Assembly (NCBI RefSeq): GCF_021440195.1
Contig: NZ_JAJTSZ010000002.1
Location: 558,001-622,000 of the forward strand
Source: Dyadobacter sp. CY356
GTDB lineage: Bacteria > Bacteroidota > Bacteroidia > Cytophagales > Spirosomataceae
DNA length: 64,000 bases
Direction of reading: 5' to 3'
The translations under genes were made by a program, and so were the position numbers. The notes beneath the pieces were generated by a model. The model did not search any database. It was given only the letters and a program-made list of their open reading frames with translations, and was not told the DNA's origin. Shown here in pieces: positions 45,833 to 55,899 of the stretch. Position 1 is the stretch's first letter. The number at the start of each line of letters is the position of its first letter.

Positions 45833-46705
45833 ATGCTTGAATTTCTGGTTGTCGTTTCTCTGGTCGGCTACATATATTATTTGCGGAATTATGCAGATTT
45901 AAGGACTAAATCCGAGAAGGAAGCTGCCGGTTTACAGGAAGGAATTAGTCTTTTTAACGAAGCGCAAACCGAAAAGGCATTTAATTATTTTGACCAAAAA
46001 ATAAAGGCAAAGCCAAAATCCAGTTTCGCCTATCTATACCGGGCACTTTGTTACAAAAAACTTGGGAATATTGATGCTGCGAAAACTGATTTAATTACCG
46101 GTCTGAGTTATGACGGAACCTTGTCACAATTACATCTGGAAAAAGGTAAAATTGAATTTGAAACCGGGCAACTCAGAGATGCGTTTGAATCTTTTGACAA
46201 AGCGGTTTTATATGATGGTGATGAACATGAAACAACTTATCACTGGCGCGGGCTGGCCAATCAGGCACTGGGCAGAGATGTGGAGGCACAAAAAGATTTT
46301 TGGAAGGAAAGTGATATTTTACAGAAAAAGCTTACGGCAGGACCAGTTGTAACAAAACCCAAAGATCCGTTTTTTGATAAGCGTCTTGCCATAAATTCAA
46401 TCCTGATCATTGCCACCAGTATTTTGGTAATTGTGATCATCAAAAAATCAGATGGTATTCATTTACCATTCTTACTTGCGGTTTTTTCAGCGATATCCAT
46501 TGGTATTGTTGAACCGGTAAAAGGCTGGCTTCTGGCCATTTTTCAGTGTATATTATTGGTGGCGGGCTACTTTCTTTTTACTGATCTTCCGGAAAATACC
46601 GGTCGGCAGGAGGTAGAAAGTTTTAGTTTATATGGAAGCTGTGTTTTAACCTTTGCGGGAAGTTTTATCGGAGCATTTTTGAAAAGAGCATTTATCGCCG
46701 GATAA
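45833..46705 (+). CDS. TPR-repeat membrane protein
   Basis: 290 residues from ATG 45833 (TTG at 45824 not used). One N-terminal helix (about 4-20), then three to four TPR units (from about 35 to 175: FAYLYRALCYKKLGNIDAAKTDL; LHLEKGKIEFETGQLRDAFESFDKAV; YHWRGLANQALGRDVEAQKDF), then four C-terminal helices. Scaffold for protein assembly at the membrane. Same strand as an AraC gene 11 bp downstream, so perhaps an operon. Confidence 0.75.
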   Translation: MLEFLVVVSLVGYIYYLRNYADLRTKSEKEAAGLQEGISLFNEAQTEKAFNYFDQKIKAKPKSSFAYLYRALCYKKLGNIDAAKTDLITGLSYDGTLSQLHLEKGKIEFETGQLRDAFESFDKAVLYDGDEHETTYHWRGLANQALGRDVEAQKDFWKESDILQKKLTAGPVVTKPKDPFFDKRLAINSILIIATSILVIVIIKKSDGIHLPFLLAVFSAISIGIVEPVKGWLLAIFQCILLVAGYFLFTDLPENTGRQEVESFSLYGSCVLTFAGSFIGAFLKRAFIAG

Positions 46706-46716
46706 CATTTTGAAAT

Positions 46717-47610
46717 ATGGGAAACGCCAAGACAACTTCACCACAAGTAACGGTTGAAAAGGATATAAAGGATTCATTTTCAATACGATTATTAAATAAA
46801 CAGATGCGGGATTTCCAGGAACCCGTTCGTCTGAAATATCACCGTATTTTACTTATCAAAAATGGAAGTGGTATCATTAATATTGACGAAGCTACATATC
46901 CTGTCGCCGGGTGCGAAATCTTTCTATTAGCTAAGGAGCAAATCTTTTACTTCTCACAACATCATGATGTAAAGGGTTACGAGCTCAGTTTTGGTGATTG
47001 CTTTTGGGAGAAAACCCCTGCAAGTGCAAACAACTGCAAGGCCGTTTTGTTTAATAATATAACTGAAAATCAGCACATTCCCATTCCATTGTCTGGATAT
47101 CAGGAAATGGATATATTGTTCAATACCTTACTTTCGGAATATAATAATGAAGATTATATCAACAAACCGGATGCGATGGCGGCTTATTTAAAAATCATTA
47201 TGATAAAAACGGCTAATCTGAATGCTTCGCTGGCAAAGGCTTATGATAACTTTGAAAAACAAGTTTACCGGCAGTTTTTGGGTTTGGTACAAAACCAGAT
47301 TCATACCTCCCATGACGTTTCCGATTTTGCTGCACAATTGAATATTTCAACAAGAAAACTTTCGGACATTTGTAAAAGAAATAGTAATCAAGGCCCGAAA
47401 GACATTATCAATCTGCAAATTATTACAGAAGCGAAACGGGCGTTACAGTTTAGTACCAAACCAGTTAAGGAAATTGCATTCGATTTAAATTTTAATTCTC
47501 CTGAACAATTCAGTCATTTTTTTAAAAAATATACCCAGTTTTCTCCCCAGCTATATCGCGGCGATTTTGTGAAAATTGGCATGCGATTGACCGGATTTGA
47601 CATTCCCTGA
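46717..47610 (+). CDS. AraC-family transcriptional regulator
   Basis: 297 residues. N-terminal cupin (LIKNGSGIINIDEATYPVAGCEIFLLAKEQ), C-terminal HTH with LNISTRKLSDICKRNS, IAFDLNFNSPEQFSHFFKKYTQ and SPQLYR. Starts 11 bp after the TPR gene. The HD gene begins 67 bp later on the same strand, with a 15-nt dyad in the gap, so it probably regulates that gene. Confidence 0.87.
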   Translation: MGNAKTTSPQVTVEKDIKDSFSIRLLNKQMRDFQEPVRLKYHRILLIKNGSGIINIDEATYPVAGCEIFLLAKEQIFYFSQHHDVKGYELSFGDCFWEKTPASANNCKAVLFNNITENQHIPIPLSGYQEMDILFNTLLSEYNNEDYINKPDAMAAYLKIIMIKTANLNASLAKAYDNFEKQVYRQFLGLVQNQIHTSHDVSDFAAQLNISTRKLSDICKRNSNQGPKDIINLQIITEAKRALQFSTKPVKEIAFDLNFNSPEQFSHFFKKYTQFSPQLYRGDFVKIGMRLTGFDIP

Positions 47611-47634
47611 TGCTGACTGCCTGGCTAATTTTGT

Positions 47635-47649
47635 ACATGAAATTCATGT
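47635..47649. promoter_or_regulatory. perfect dyad between araC and HD genes
   Basis: ACATGAA-A-TTCATGT, 7-bp perfect arms around one base; may be an operator, or part of the AraC binding site. Placed 28 bp before the HD gene start. Confidence 0.35.
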
Positions 47650-47677
47650 CAAACCAATCAGTCAGATCATTAGTAAT

Positions 47678-48328
47678 ATGTCAGTTAATAAAGTAAAATC
47701 CGTAGCCGGGATTCAAATTCCCGATAGCACCATCTCGACACAGGCAACAGAGCTTTTGCTTGAACATGGAACAGAATTTATTTACAATCACTCCCTGCGT
47801 GTATTTCTTTTTGCCTCTTTAAACGGAAAAAGAAATGCGGCTCAGTACGATCCTGAGCTGCTGTATGTAAGTTCAGTTTTCCATGATCTCGGGCTCACTT
47901 CACATTATAGCAGTCCTGATTTACGGTTTGAGGTGGATGGAGCAAATGCCGCAAGAGACTTTTTGAAAAGCCATGGCTTGCCAAAAGAATCGCTTCAACT
48001 TGTTTGGGATACCATTGCTTTACACACCACAATCGGCATTGCAGAACATAAGGAACCGGAAGTGGCACTGATGTATTCAGGCGTCGGGCTGGATGTGATG
48101 GGTGAAGGTTATGAAAACCTGAGCGATGCAAACCGTGAGGAAATCATCTCAGCATTTCCTCGTAATGATTTTAAAAAGAATATTATCCCGACCTTCTTTT
48201 CCGGTTTTGAACATAAAACGGAAACTACTTTTGGGAATATAAAAGCAGATGTCTGTGCTTACATGATCCCGAATTTTCACCGGAAGAACTTCTGCGACTG
48301 CATTCTTCACTCGCCATGGAGTGAATAG
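47678..48328 (+). CDS. HD-domain protein, cyanamide-hydratase-like
   Basis: 216 residues from ATG 47678; the frame extends to a TTG at 47597 inside the araC gene, rejected. Metal ligands: H38 (NHSLRVF), H69-D70 (VFHDLGLT), H116 and D139. The pattern IPDSTIS followed by YNHSLRVFLFA is that of cyanamide hydratase and related HD proteins (fungal Ddi2-like), which hydrate nitriles or cyanamide. Function in bacteria is not established. Partner of the AraC regulator. Confidence 0.75.
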   Translation: MSVNKVKSVAGIQIPDSTISTQATELLLEHGTEFIYNHSLRVFLFASLNGKRNAAQYDPELLYVSSVFHDLGLTSHYSSPDLRFEVDGANAARDFLKSHGLPKESLQLVWDTIALHTTIGIAEHKEPEVALMYSGVGLDVMGEGYENLSDANREEIISAFPRNDFKKNIIPTFFSGFEHKTETTFGNIKADVCAYMIPNFHRKNFCDCILHSPWSE

Positions 48329-48346
48329 GTACATTATAAATATTTG

Positions 48347-48388
48347 CAATAGTCCTGTTGAAAATGTCAGCAGGACTATTGTTGTTTT
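48347..48388 (+). terminator. terminator after HD gene
   Basis: 14-bp stem (48347-48360 with 48368-48381, one G-U pair) followed by TTGTTTT, 18 bp after the stop. Confidence 0.7.
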
Positions 48389-48624
48389 ACGACATATTCT
48401 TAATACCTGATTTGATTTAGTTCCATCTTCCGGTTCTGATCAGACCTGCTATATTCCAGCATTACGGTATTATTTCCTTCTACAGGAAATCATAACACAA
48501 GCATCATTGACTATTTAAGCCCTTATCAGAAGAATAACCGGAATTTTGCCAGTCATTTTTTTGCTTGACATACCCTTCTCCTCTGAATTTCTACATTATT
48601 TAATCCAACTAATTTTAACAAAAA

Positions 48625-51600
48625 ATGAAGGGAATCTTTACCGAAGAAAATGGGATTTATGCGCGCCGGCTAAGAAAGGCAGTTCAGCAGATCCTTTTTA
48701 TCTGCCTTTTGTCAAACTCTTTTTTTAAAGAATTAAGAGCACAGGCAGTTACACAAACCGGATTTACATCCGTTCTTACACCCCAGTATATGTCTAGTGG
48801 AACTTCAACCCGCTTGCCGGTAATGTTCAGGGCTACTGTAACTGGGTTGACGGCTAACACTGTTTACAGATATTTCACGGGTGGTGCAATAACGACTGAT
48901 TTTGGCGGAACGAATCCGGGTGCAGGAAATCCACTCTTGATCAGTGCCAATGGAAGTACCTACACTTATTCAACTGGTGCATCAACTTCATCCGCCGGAA
49001 ATTATGAAACTTTTACTTCCGATGGAAATGGAAATTATACCGGATGGTTTGGATTTGTAAATACAGGAAATGCCAGGTTTACAGCAGGGAATGATGTTTA
49101 TCCTGTTATTGTTGTAGCTAATTCTACCGGTACTATTTTATCCCGGAATGTCCTTGACACTTCCATTAAAGTTCTTGGTTATAGTACAGCCTCAGCAGCC
49201 AATAACGGATCATTTTTAAAGGAAACTTCTTCTGCAACCGCAAAAAATCTTGTCGCTATTTATGACAACACGGCTGGTACAGGAAGACCATTGTTTATTT
49301 CACCTGTTGAATCAATTGGAGCAACTATTGCAAGCGTAACAAGCGGATATCTAACCACAACAGGCAGCTGGAATGCAATCATACCAAACATTCTTCCGAC
49401 TGGTGTAAGAAGAATTGAACAAAGAAGTGTTACAACCGGAAACATAGTGGGTTGTGCAACCGACGATGACGGCACCTGGCCAACTGGTTCGGTTAGTACA
49501 GTAAATCCGGCATCAGGTACTACTGCAATAACAATTGCCGGTGCGGATGCTCCTTTAACTTCATGCGGGCCAACGCTTCCAACTATCACCTTGTCAGTGA
49601 ATCCAGCTTCGGCGGCGGAAGCAAATCAAACGGTTATCACTGTAACTGCCACTTCATCTGTGCCGGTAACTGCGGACCAAACTGTCTCGTTGTCCATAAC
49701 CGGAACTGGTATCACTATTTCGGATTACGTTTTAAGTTCTCCAACCATTACGATTTTGAGCGGTCAAACCACCGGAACTGCGACATTTACAATCGTTGAT
49801 GACGCCGATGATGAAGGAAACGAAACTGCTATTTTAACATTAAGTAATCCTTCATCAGGTATTACACTTGGTTCAACGGTTTCGCAAAATATTACAATAA
49901 CAGATAATGACGGACCGCCAAATGCGAATGCGCCTGTGATTTTGGCTGATAATGAAACGGTAATTGATCCTGAAAAAACTACGGCTTATTTAAGTATTCC
50001 TGATAATAGTCCGGTGGCTGCTCCCGCAGCTTTTGTAAGTGGTGTTGTCAGCGACCCGACAGATCCGGCAGGAACAATTGGTTTAGAATTTAACATCAGT
50101 GATGTGGAAACTGCCGCAAACTCGCTTGTTGTGACGGTTTCAAGCAGCAATACCAATGTGGTAACCAATGCTAATCTTGTTTTGACTGGAACAGGGAATA
50201 GCCGTAATCTTAAAATTATTCCGGCAGGAGCTGGTTACAGTGATATCACGTTAACAGTTTCAGATGGCTCATTGACAAGCTCTTACCTAATAAAATACGC
50301 GGCTTCGGTAGCGTCTGGAACACCTTCAACCACAAGATTTCTGACACAGGTAAGTGATGCTTCAACATCACAAGCCGTTGATGACAATTATGTTTTGGTT
50401 GCTGATGATGAAAATCAGGTTTTAAGATTGTATAACAGAACAAATTCAGGTTTACCGGTTAATGGTTTTGATTACACGTCTTCATTAGGACTAACAGACC
50501 TGTCGGGAGGCGTACCACGTGAAGTTGATATTGAATCCTCAGTAAAAGTTGGTAACAGAATTTACTGGCTGGGCTCGCACGGAAATTCTTCCGAAGGAAA
50601 AAACAGACCAAACCGCAGCAGGTTTTTCGCTACGGATCTTACCGGAACCGGATCAACTGCAACATTAAGTTATGTAGGAAGATATGACGGATTGAAAACT
50701 GATTTATTAGCCTGGGATGCTTCAAATGGAAATACCTTGGGTTTAAGCGCAAGCGCGGCAACAGGAAAAGTACCAGAAGACCCTGCTCTTGATGGATTTA
50801 ATATTGAAGGATTAACCATTGCGCCAGATGGAACAACAGGATATATCGCTTTTCGCGGACCGATTGAACCAGTTTCCAATCGCAATAGTGCCTTAATTGT
50901 TCCCTGGACAAATATGACGGCCCTGGTAAGCGGAAATCCTACAACAGGTCCGGCAACCTTTGGCACTCCGATTCAGCTTGACCTTGGTGGACGCGGCATC
51001 CGTGAAATTAAGAAAAACAGTACCGGCGAATATCTGATCATTGCCGGTCCGGCGGATGCAGCAACGGGTGTGGCACCAAAAGATTTCAGATTATATACCT
51101 GGACAGGAATTGCTACTGACGCGCCGGTATTACGCTCTGCAAATCTTACAGCGCTAAACGCGAATGGAAGTTTTGAATCCATCGTGGATCTTCCGGCAAA
51201 TTTGACAAGCACCAGCCAGATCCAGCTTTTGGTAGATAATGGCGATGCAGTTTTCTACGGTGATGGAACTGCTGCGAAGGATTTGGCACAAAATAACTTT
51301 AAAAAATTCCGAAGTGAAATGATCGCCTTGGGTACAACACCTCTGGTTGCCACTTTAATCCATAATATTCAGGGAAGCGGAAATTCGGCGGCGATCACTG
51401 GCACGCAAACGATTGAAGGTATTGTTACCCGCACATTTTCAGGTACCAATGGTTTGAGTGGATTTTATGTTCAGGAAGAAGACGCCGACGCAGATGCGGA
51501 TCCGGCCACTTCGGAAGGGATCTTCGTTTATAACCAAGCTGCTGACCCAACCGGGCTTGTAACACCTGCCGAAGGTGATAAGGTAAATATAACCGGAACT

Positions 51601-53673
51601 GTTGTGGATTTTGTAAGCACAACCAGCGGCGTTACCACAAGTTTGACAGAATTAAAAACATTAACTAGTTATACCAAAATTGGAACGGCTGCCTTGCCGA
51701 CTATTACTTCTGTAAAACTTCCGGTAGCAAATGTAGCTGATCTGGAACGTTATGAAGGTATGCTGGTAAATCTGAGTGCCACAACAGGCAATCTGGCCGT
51801 GACAGAATATTTTCAGTTGGGCCGTTACGGGCAGGTTGTTTTATCTGCTGATGGTGCGAGTAATCTTGCCGGAACAGATGCCAGACTTGATCAGTATACA
51901 CAATTCAGTGCACCAAGTGTTGCCGGATATTCGGCTTACCTTGCAGAGATTGCCAAACGCAAAATTATTCTTGACGACGGAAGTGGGAAACAAAACCCTG
52001 ATCCGATCATCTTCGGGCGCGGTGGAAATCCTTTGAGTGCTACTAACACATTGAGAGGTGGTGATGAGGTCAGTAATGTTACAGGAATCCTGGATGAACG
52101 TCTGGAAGGATATAGAATTCAGACAGCCTCTGGTGTTAATTTCATGGCTACAAATGCTCGTCCGGTAACGCCTCCTTCGGTTGGATCGGCAACTTTGAAA
52201 GTAGGAAGCGCCAATGTGCTTAACTATTTTACCTCCCTTGATCTTAACGCGAGCGGCACTGACTACCGCGGCGCTAACACAGCAGAAGAATTAACAAGAC
52301 AAAGAACGAAGGTGATCAAAGCCATTACAGGTTCGGGTGCTGATGTAATGGGATTGATGGAATTACAAAACAACGGTGCAACGCCAACTACGGCTCTGGC
52401 AGATCTGGTAAACGGATTGAATGCAGAAGTTGGCAGCAATGTTTATACGTATGTCAACCCGGGATCAATTGCGACGGATGCCATTACAGTTGGGATTATT
52501 TATAAAACAGATAAAGTTGCACCTGTGGGATCGCCGGCTACACTGACTACAAGTGCCGCATTTAATACGGTCGGCCGTCAGCCTTTGGCACAGACTTTCA
52601 AGCAACTTTCAAATGATGAAACTTTCACTGTGGTTGTCAATCACTTCAAATCTAAGGGATCCAGTGCCGGTGGTGCTGGTGATACTGATGCGAATGATGG
52701 ACAGGGAAGTTCAAACGGGACACGTACCCGCCAGGCAGAAGATTTAATTACCTGGCTTGGTACCAAACCGACCGGAACTCTGGATACCGATTATCTTATT
52801 TTGGGTGATTTGAATGCTTATGCAAAAGAAGATCCGATTACAAGATTGGCAACTGCGGGATATAACAATTTACTTCCTGTAACTTCCTACTCCTACGTTT
52901 TTGACGGGCAAGTTGGTTCACTGGATCATGCATTGGCGACAGGTTCATTACAGTCCCAGGTTACAGGTGCTGAAAAATGGCACATCAATGCAGACGAACC
53001 AAGTGTGCTTGATTACAACACAGAATTTAAAACTGCTAATCAGATTTCAAGTTTATACAGTGCTGACCAATTCCGTGCCTCAGACCATGACCCGATTTTA
53101 ATCGGATTAAATCTTGCTAAACCGTTGCCTGTTAATTACATATCCTTCACCGGACAATCGGTTGAAAAGGTTGTTGTGTTGAAATGGGAAACGGCAAATG
53201 AAAAAGATAATGCAGGGTTTGATGTATTAAAAAGTACTACCGGAACTACTTTTGAAAAAATTGGTTACGTGCCGGGAAATGCAACGACGTCTGCCAACTC
53301 TGCATATCAGTTTAACGACACTGACGTGAAAGCTGGTCAGATTTATTACTACCGTTTGGAACAACGAGATCTGGATGGAACTACCGATTTATCAAGAATT
53401 ATTGGTATTTCTGTGAAAGGATTGACCCAGGCAGCTTTTGTATATCCAAACCCAAATAATGGAGTTTTCTCAGTTACTGCTTCAATCGCTGAAAATACTT
53501 CGGTGAGATTATTCAACAATTCCGGTGTAGAAATTAAGGTAAATGCACAAAAAACCGAAAGCCAGGAAACATTGATCATTCAACCCGTTTCCACTTTGAC
53601 TTCGGGTGTTTATTTCCTTCAATTGCAAAATGGTGACAATGAAAAGAAATCACTAAAAGTGGTTGTAAAATAA
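48625..53673 (+). CDS. ExeM/NucH-type extracellular nuclease with T9SS sorting domain
   Basis: 1682 residues. Long n-region then hydrophobic signal ending near ELRAQA. Order: unassigned N-terminal part (to about 320), Calx-beta domain (about 320-430, ends ITDNDG), a short Ig-like part, a DUF3616-like beta-propeller portion (about 570-890: LVADDENQVLRLYN, GFNIEGLTIAPDGTTGYIAFRG), a nucleic-acid-binding/OB part (about 905-1010: IHNIQGSGNSA), and the endonuclease/exonuclease/phosphatase domain (about 1190-1497) with GLMELQNNG, NHFKSKGS, LGDLNAYAKEDP, GSLDHALA and SDHDPI. It ends in a type A T9SS sorting domain (YPNPNNGVFSV, then SGVYFLQL). It digests DNA or RNA outside the cell. Confidence 0.9.
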   Translation: MKGIFTEENGIYARRLRKAVQQILFICLLSNSFFKELRAQAVTQTGFTSVLTPQYMSSGTSTRLPVMFRATVTGLTANTVYRYFTGGAITTDFGGTNPGAGNPLLISANGSTYTYSTGASTSSAGNYETFTSDGNGNYTGWFGFVNTGNARFTAGNDVYPVIVVANSTGTILSRNVLDTSIKVLGYSTASAANNGSFLKETSSATAKNLVAIYDNTAGTGRPLFISPVESIGATIASVTSGYLTTTGSWNAIIPNILPTGVRRIEQRSVTTGNIVGCATDDDGTWPTGSVSTVNPASGTTAITIAGADAPLTSCGPTLPTITLSVNPASAAEANQTVITVTATSSVPVTADQTVSLSITGTGITISDYVLSSPTITILSGQTTGTATFTIVDDADDEGNETAILTLSNPSSGITLGSTVSQNITITDNDGPPNANAPVILADNETVIDPEKTTAYLSIPDNSPVAAPAAFVSGVVSDPTDPAGTIGLEFNISDVETAANSLVVTVSSSNTNVVTNANLVLTGTGNSRNLKIIPAGAGYSDITLTVSDGSLTSSYLIKYAASVASGTPSTTRFLTQVSDASTSQAVDDNYVLVADDENQVLRLYNRTNSGLPVNGFDYTSSLGLTDLSGGVPREVDIESSVKVGNRIYWLGSHGNSSEGKNRPNRSRFFATDLTGTGSTATLSYVGRYDGLKTDLLAWDASNGNTLGLSASAATGKVPEDPALDGFNIEGLTIAPDGTTGYIAFRGPIEPVSNRNSALIVPWTNMTALVSGNPTTGPATFGTPIQLDLGGRGIREIKKNSTGEYLIIAGPADAATGVAPKDFRLYTWTGIATDAPVLRSANLTALNANGSFESIVDLPANLTSTSQIQLLVDNGDAVFYGDGTAAKDLAQNNFKKFRSEMIALGTTPLVATLIHNIQGSGNSAAITGTQTIEGIVTRTFSGTNGLSGFYVQEEDADADADPATSEGIFVYNQAADPTGLVTPAEGDKVNITGTVVDFVSTTSGVTTSLTELKTLTSYTKIGTAALPTITSVKLPVANVADLERYEGMLVNLSATTGNLAVTEYFQLGRYGQVVLSADGASNLAGTDARLDQYTQFSAPSVAGYSAYLAEIAKRKIILDDGSGKQNPDPIIFGRGGNPLSATNTLRGGDEVSNVTGILDERLEGYRIQTASGVNFMATNARPVTPPSVGSATLKVGSANVLNYFTSLDLNASGTDYRGANTAEELTRQRTKVIKAITGSGADVMGLMELQNNGATPTTALADLVNGLNAEVGSNVYTYVNPGSIATDAITVGIIYKTDKVAPVGSPATLTTSAAFNTVGRQPLAQTFKQLSNDETFTVVVNHFKSKGSSAGGAGDTDANDGQGSSNGTRTRQAEDLITWLGTKPTGTLDTDYLILGDLNAYAKEDPITRLATAGYNNLLPVTSYSYVFDGQVGSLDHALATGSLQSQVTGAEKWHINADEPSVLDYNTEFKTANQISSLYSADQFRASDHDPILIGLNLAKPLPVNYISFTGQSVEKVVVLKWETANEKDNAGFDVLKSTTGTTFEKIGYVPGNATTSANSAYQFNDTDVKAGQIYYYRLEQRDLDGTTDLSRIIGISVKGLTQAAFVYPNPNNGVFSVTASIAENTSVRLFNNSGVEIKVNAQKTESQETLIIQPVSTLTSGVYFLQLQNGDNEKKSLKVVVK

Positions 53674-53689
53674 GGATAATTGGTTAACT

Positions 53690-53734
53690 AAAAAGCCGGT
53701 TAGATCATTCATCAGATGATTTAACCGGCTTTTT
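53690..53734. terminator. bidirectional terminator
   Basis: 13-bp perfect arms 53690-53702 and 53722-53734 with an inner stem, ending in a T-run; between two convergent genes. Confidence 0.85.
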
Positions 53735-53752
53735 AATTTCAAGATTTATTAT

Positions 53753-54660
53753 TTATAAATTCAGATTCTTCATCACATTTAAAACAAAGCTCTCCGGAAC
53801 CTCTGCGTAATTAGCTATTTCCTGAGTGGTAAAACGTCCTGCCCTAAGCAAGTTTGTAATAATACTAATTTGATTTTCCACTTTCCCTTCCTTTTTCCCC
53901 TCCTCTTTCCCCTCTTTCTTAGCCCTATCAAGCACCATTTCTCTTATGCCCATATTCTTTTTATTTTCAGTTAATTCCCCAATAACCTGATCAAATTTAA
54001 TACTATATTCTGAATCCGCAAACCTTACGTATTGATGTAAAAATATTAGCAAATCATCAATCTTTTTCTTTTCAATTTTCCTTTTCAACAAATTCTTTGC
54101 CAATAAGTATTTTAAATTGAAAAGACTTTCGTCATCCATTTTTTTCTTTTTCAAGGCCAGGAGTACTGTTAAAATGACTATTGCAAATGGATTGTCATTT
54201 TCGTGAAGATCTTCTTCATTCTGTTCGATAATTTTGTAACTATTAAAAGAGAAGATATTTCTGGTTCCAAGGAATTCATATTCAAAAACCGAAGGGTGGT
54301 ACTTTTTATTTTTATCCGTAAAAATGGCGATGGCTGTAACTGGTTTGCCATACTTGTCAAGGATACGATAGAAATAGGTAAACATCCTTTTCGAAAAATC
54401 TTTATCAATGTATCCCTGGACTTCAATATGTACAAGAATCCATTCCTCTTTACCGGTTCTTGTAAATACCTTTACCAGTTTATCAACAAACTTTGGCGCA
54501 TCAATTTCGTCTGATGGAAATAGCTGCTCCAGTTCTTTATCCAGAAATTCAAACCCTTTCTCGATATTCAATAATTTATCTGCATCCTGAAAAAAAATCG
54601 TAGAAAATCAGGACATAAATTTTCAAGAATTCCTTTCCAAAGTGAATCATCTCTATTCAT
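53753..54660 (-). pseudogene. Rpn-family PD-(D/E)XK nuclease, frameshifted at A8 tract
   Basis: The plain ORF (54571 to 53753) begins at a TTG inside the domain. An upstream ATG at 54660 begins MNRDDSLWKGILENLCPDFLRFFF, the typical family start, in another frame, which shifts exactly at 8 consecutive A on the plus strand (54590-54597). Adding one base or deleting two joins both into QDADKLLNIEKGFEFLDKEL. Catalytic-type D (FVDKLVKVF) and E-x-Q (HIEVQG) residues are present, and a lysine/glutamate repeat (KEGKEEGKKEGK) follows. Rpn proteins promote recombination and DNA breakage. The shift is a true mutation, a phase switch or a sequencing error. Confidence 0.8.
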
Positions 54661-54721
54661 TTTAATTAAAATAGATAAGTGCGTGTTCAGAATCTTAAAC
54701 GCGAAAATCTTAAAAAAGTAA

Positions 54722-54750
54722 TTGTTTCGATGTAACTATCTTTAATTTTG
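54722..54750 (+). promoter_or_regulatory. promoter of sorbitol-dehydrogenase-like gene
   Basis: TTG (54722-54724), 18-bp spacer, TAATTTTG (54743-54750), fitting TAnnTTTG; leader about 45 nt to the ATG at 54802. Confidence 0.6.
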
Positions 54751-54801
54751 AATTTCTAATCGTTCAGTTACTTCTTTATCGAATTTCGAACCTAAGCCTA
54801 A

Positions 54802-55818
54802 ATGAAAACTCTTGTTTGTGTAACACCAGGTCAATTTTCTTATCAGATATCTGAAAAACCAGAACAATCTGCCGGAAATACCCTTATCAAAATAAAACGA
54901 ATTGGAATTTGTGGTACAGACCTTCACGCTTTTGAAGGAACGCAGCCATTTTTTAATTATCCCCGAATTTTAGGTCATGAACTGGCCGGTGAAATTGTGT
55001 CCAGTGACGATTCCTCCGAATTCCGGATTGGCGAAGCCGTAACTTTTGTTCCATATTTCAACTGTGGAAAATGTATTGCTTGCCGCTCAGATAAACCTAA
55101 TTGCTGTACAAGTCTTCAGGTATCAGGTGTGCATATTGACGGTGGTATGTCTGAATATATCTCTGTCGCCTCCTATGCGCTGGTGCACGGAGACGGATTA
55201 AGTTTTGACGAATTGGCATTGGTCGAACCACTTGCCATAGGCGCTCATGGTGTGAGAAGAGCCGGTGTAAAACCCGGTGATTTTGTACTGGTTGCAGGGG
55301 CTGGCCCGATTGGTTTAGGTACTATGGAATTTGCAAGAATCGCCGGAGCAACGGTCATCGCCCTCGATGTAAATGACTCCCGGCTGGCATTTTCTAAGGA
55401 TAAAATTGGTGTAACACATACCATCAACGCTCTTACGGAAAACGTAGCAGAAAGATTGAGCCAGATTACGAACGGTGATATGCCAACGATCATTATTGAC
55501 GCAACCGGAAACCTACGGGCCATCAACACCGCTTTTGCTTATCTGGCACATGGAGGAACTTATGCTTTAATTGGTTTGCAAAAAGGAGAAATCATTTTCA
55601 GTCACCCCGAATTTCATAAACGTGAGGCCACTTTAATGAGCAGCAGAAACGCAACACGCCAGGATTTTGAGCATGTGATTGATAGTATGAAAAAAGGGCT
55701 TGTTGATCCTACAACCTATATCACCCATCGTGTAAAATTTGATGAAGTAGCAGATCAGTTCGCCGGTTGGCTAGATCCTGAAAATGGTGTGATTAAAGCA
55801 ATGGTATCCGTGGATTAA
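54802..55818 (+). CDS. zinc-dependent sugar-alcohol/threonine-type dehydrogenase
   Basis: 338 residues of the medium-chain family. Catalytic zinc: GICGTDLHAFEGTQ and GHELAGEIV; structural zinc loop with CGKCIACRSDKPNCC; Rossmann motif GAGPIGLGTMEFAR. The pattern fits the L-idonate/sorbitol/galactonate-type NAD(P)-dependent dehydrogenases that oxidise a polyol or sugar acid; exact substrate unknown. It is monocistronic and ends at a hairpin convergent with the AraC gene. Confidence 0.87.
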   Translation: MKTLVCVTPGQFSYQISEKPEQSAGNTLIKIKRIGICGTDLHAFEGTQPFFNYPRILGHELAGEIVSSDDSSEFRIGEAVTFVPYFNCGKCIACRSDKPNCCTSLQVSGVHIDGGMSEYISVASYALVHGDGLSFDELALVEPLAIGAHGVRRAGVKPGDFVLVAGAGPIGLGTMEFARIAGATVIALDVNDSRLAFSKDKIGVTHTINALTENVAERLSQITNGDMPTIIIDATGNLRAINTAFAYLAHGGTYALIGLQKGEIIFSHPEFHKREATLMSSRNATRQDFEHVIDSMKKGLVDPTTYITHRVKFDEVADQFAGWLDPENGVIKAMVSVD

Positions 55819-55846
55819 TTATAGCCTAATAGAATTTTCTTCCTAA

Positions 55847-55891
55847 AAAATGAAGTCGCTGGGCTGTTGCATAGTCAGGCGATTTCATTTT
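55847..55891. terminator. bidirectional terminator
   Basis: 13-bp stem 55847-55859 with 55879-55891 (one G-U) followed by a T-rich stretch. Confidence 0.7.
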
Positions 55892-55899
55892 CATTTATT

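Noticed and set aside
47597..47677. N-terminal extension of the HD protein at 47678
   Set aside because: Starts at a TTG inside the araC gene; the ATG 47678 gives the family start before IPDS.
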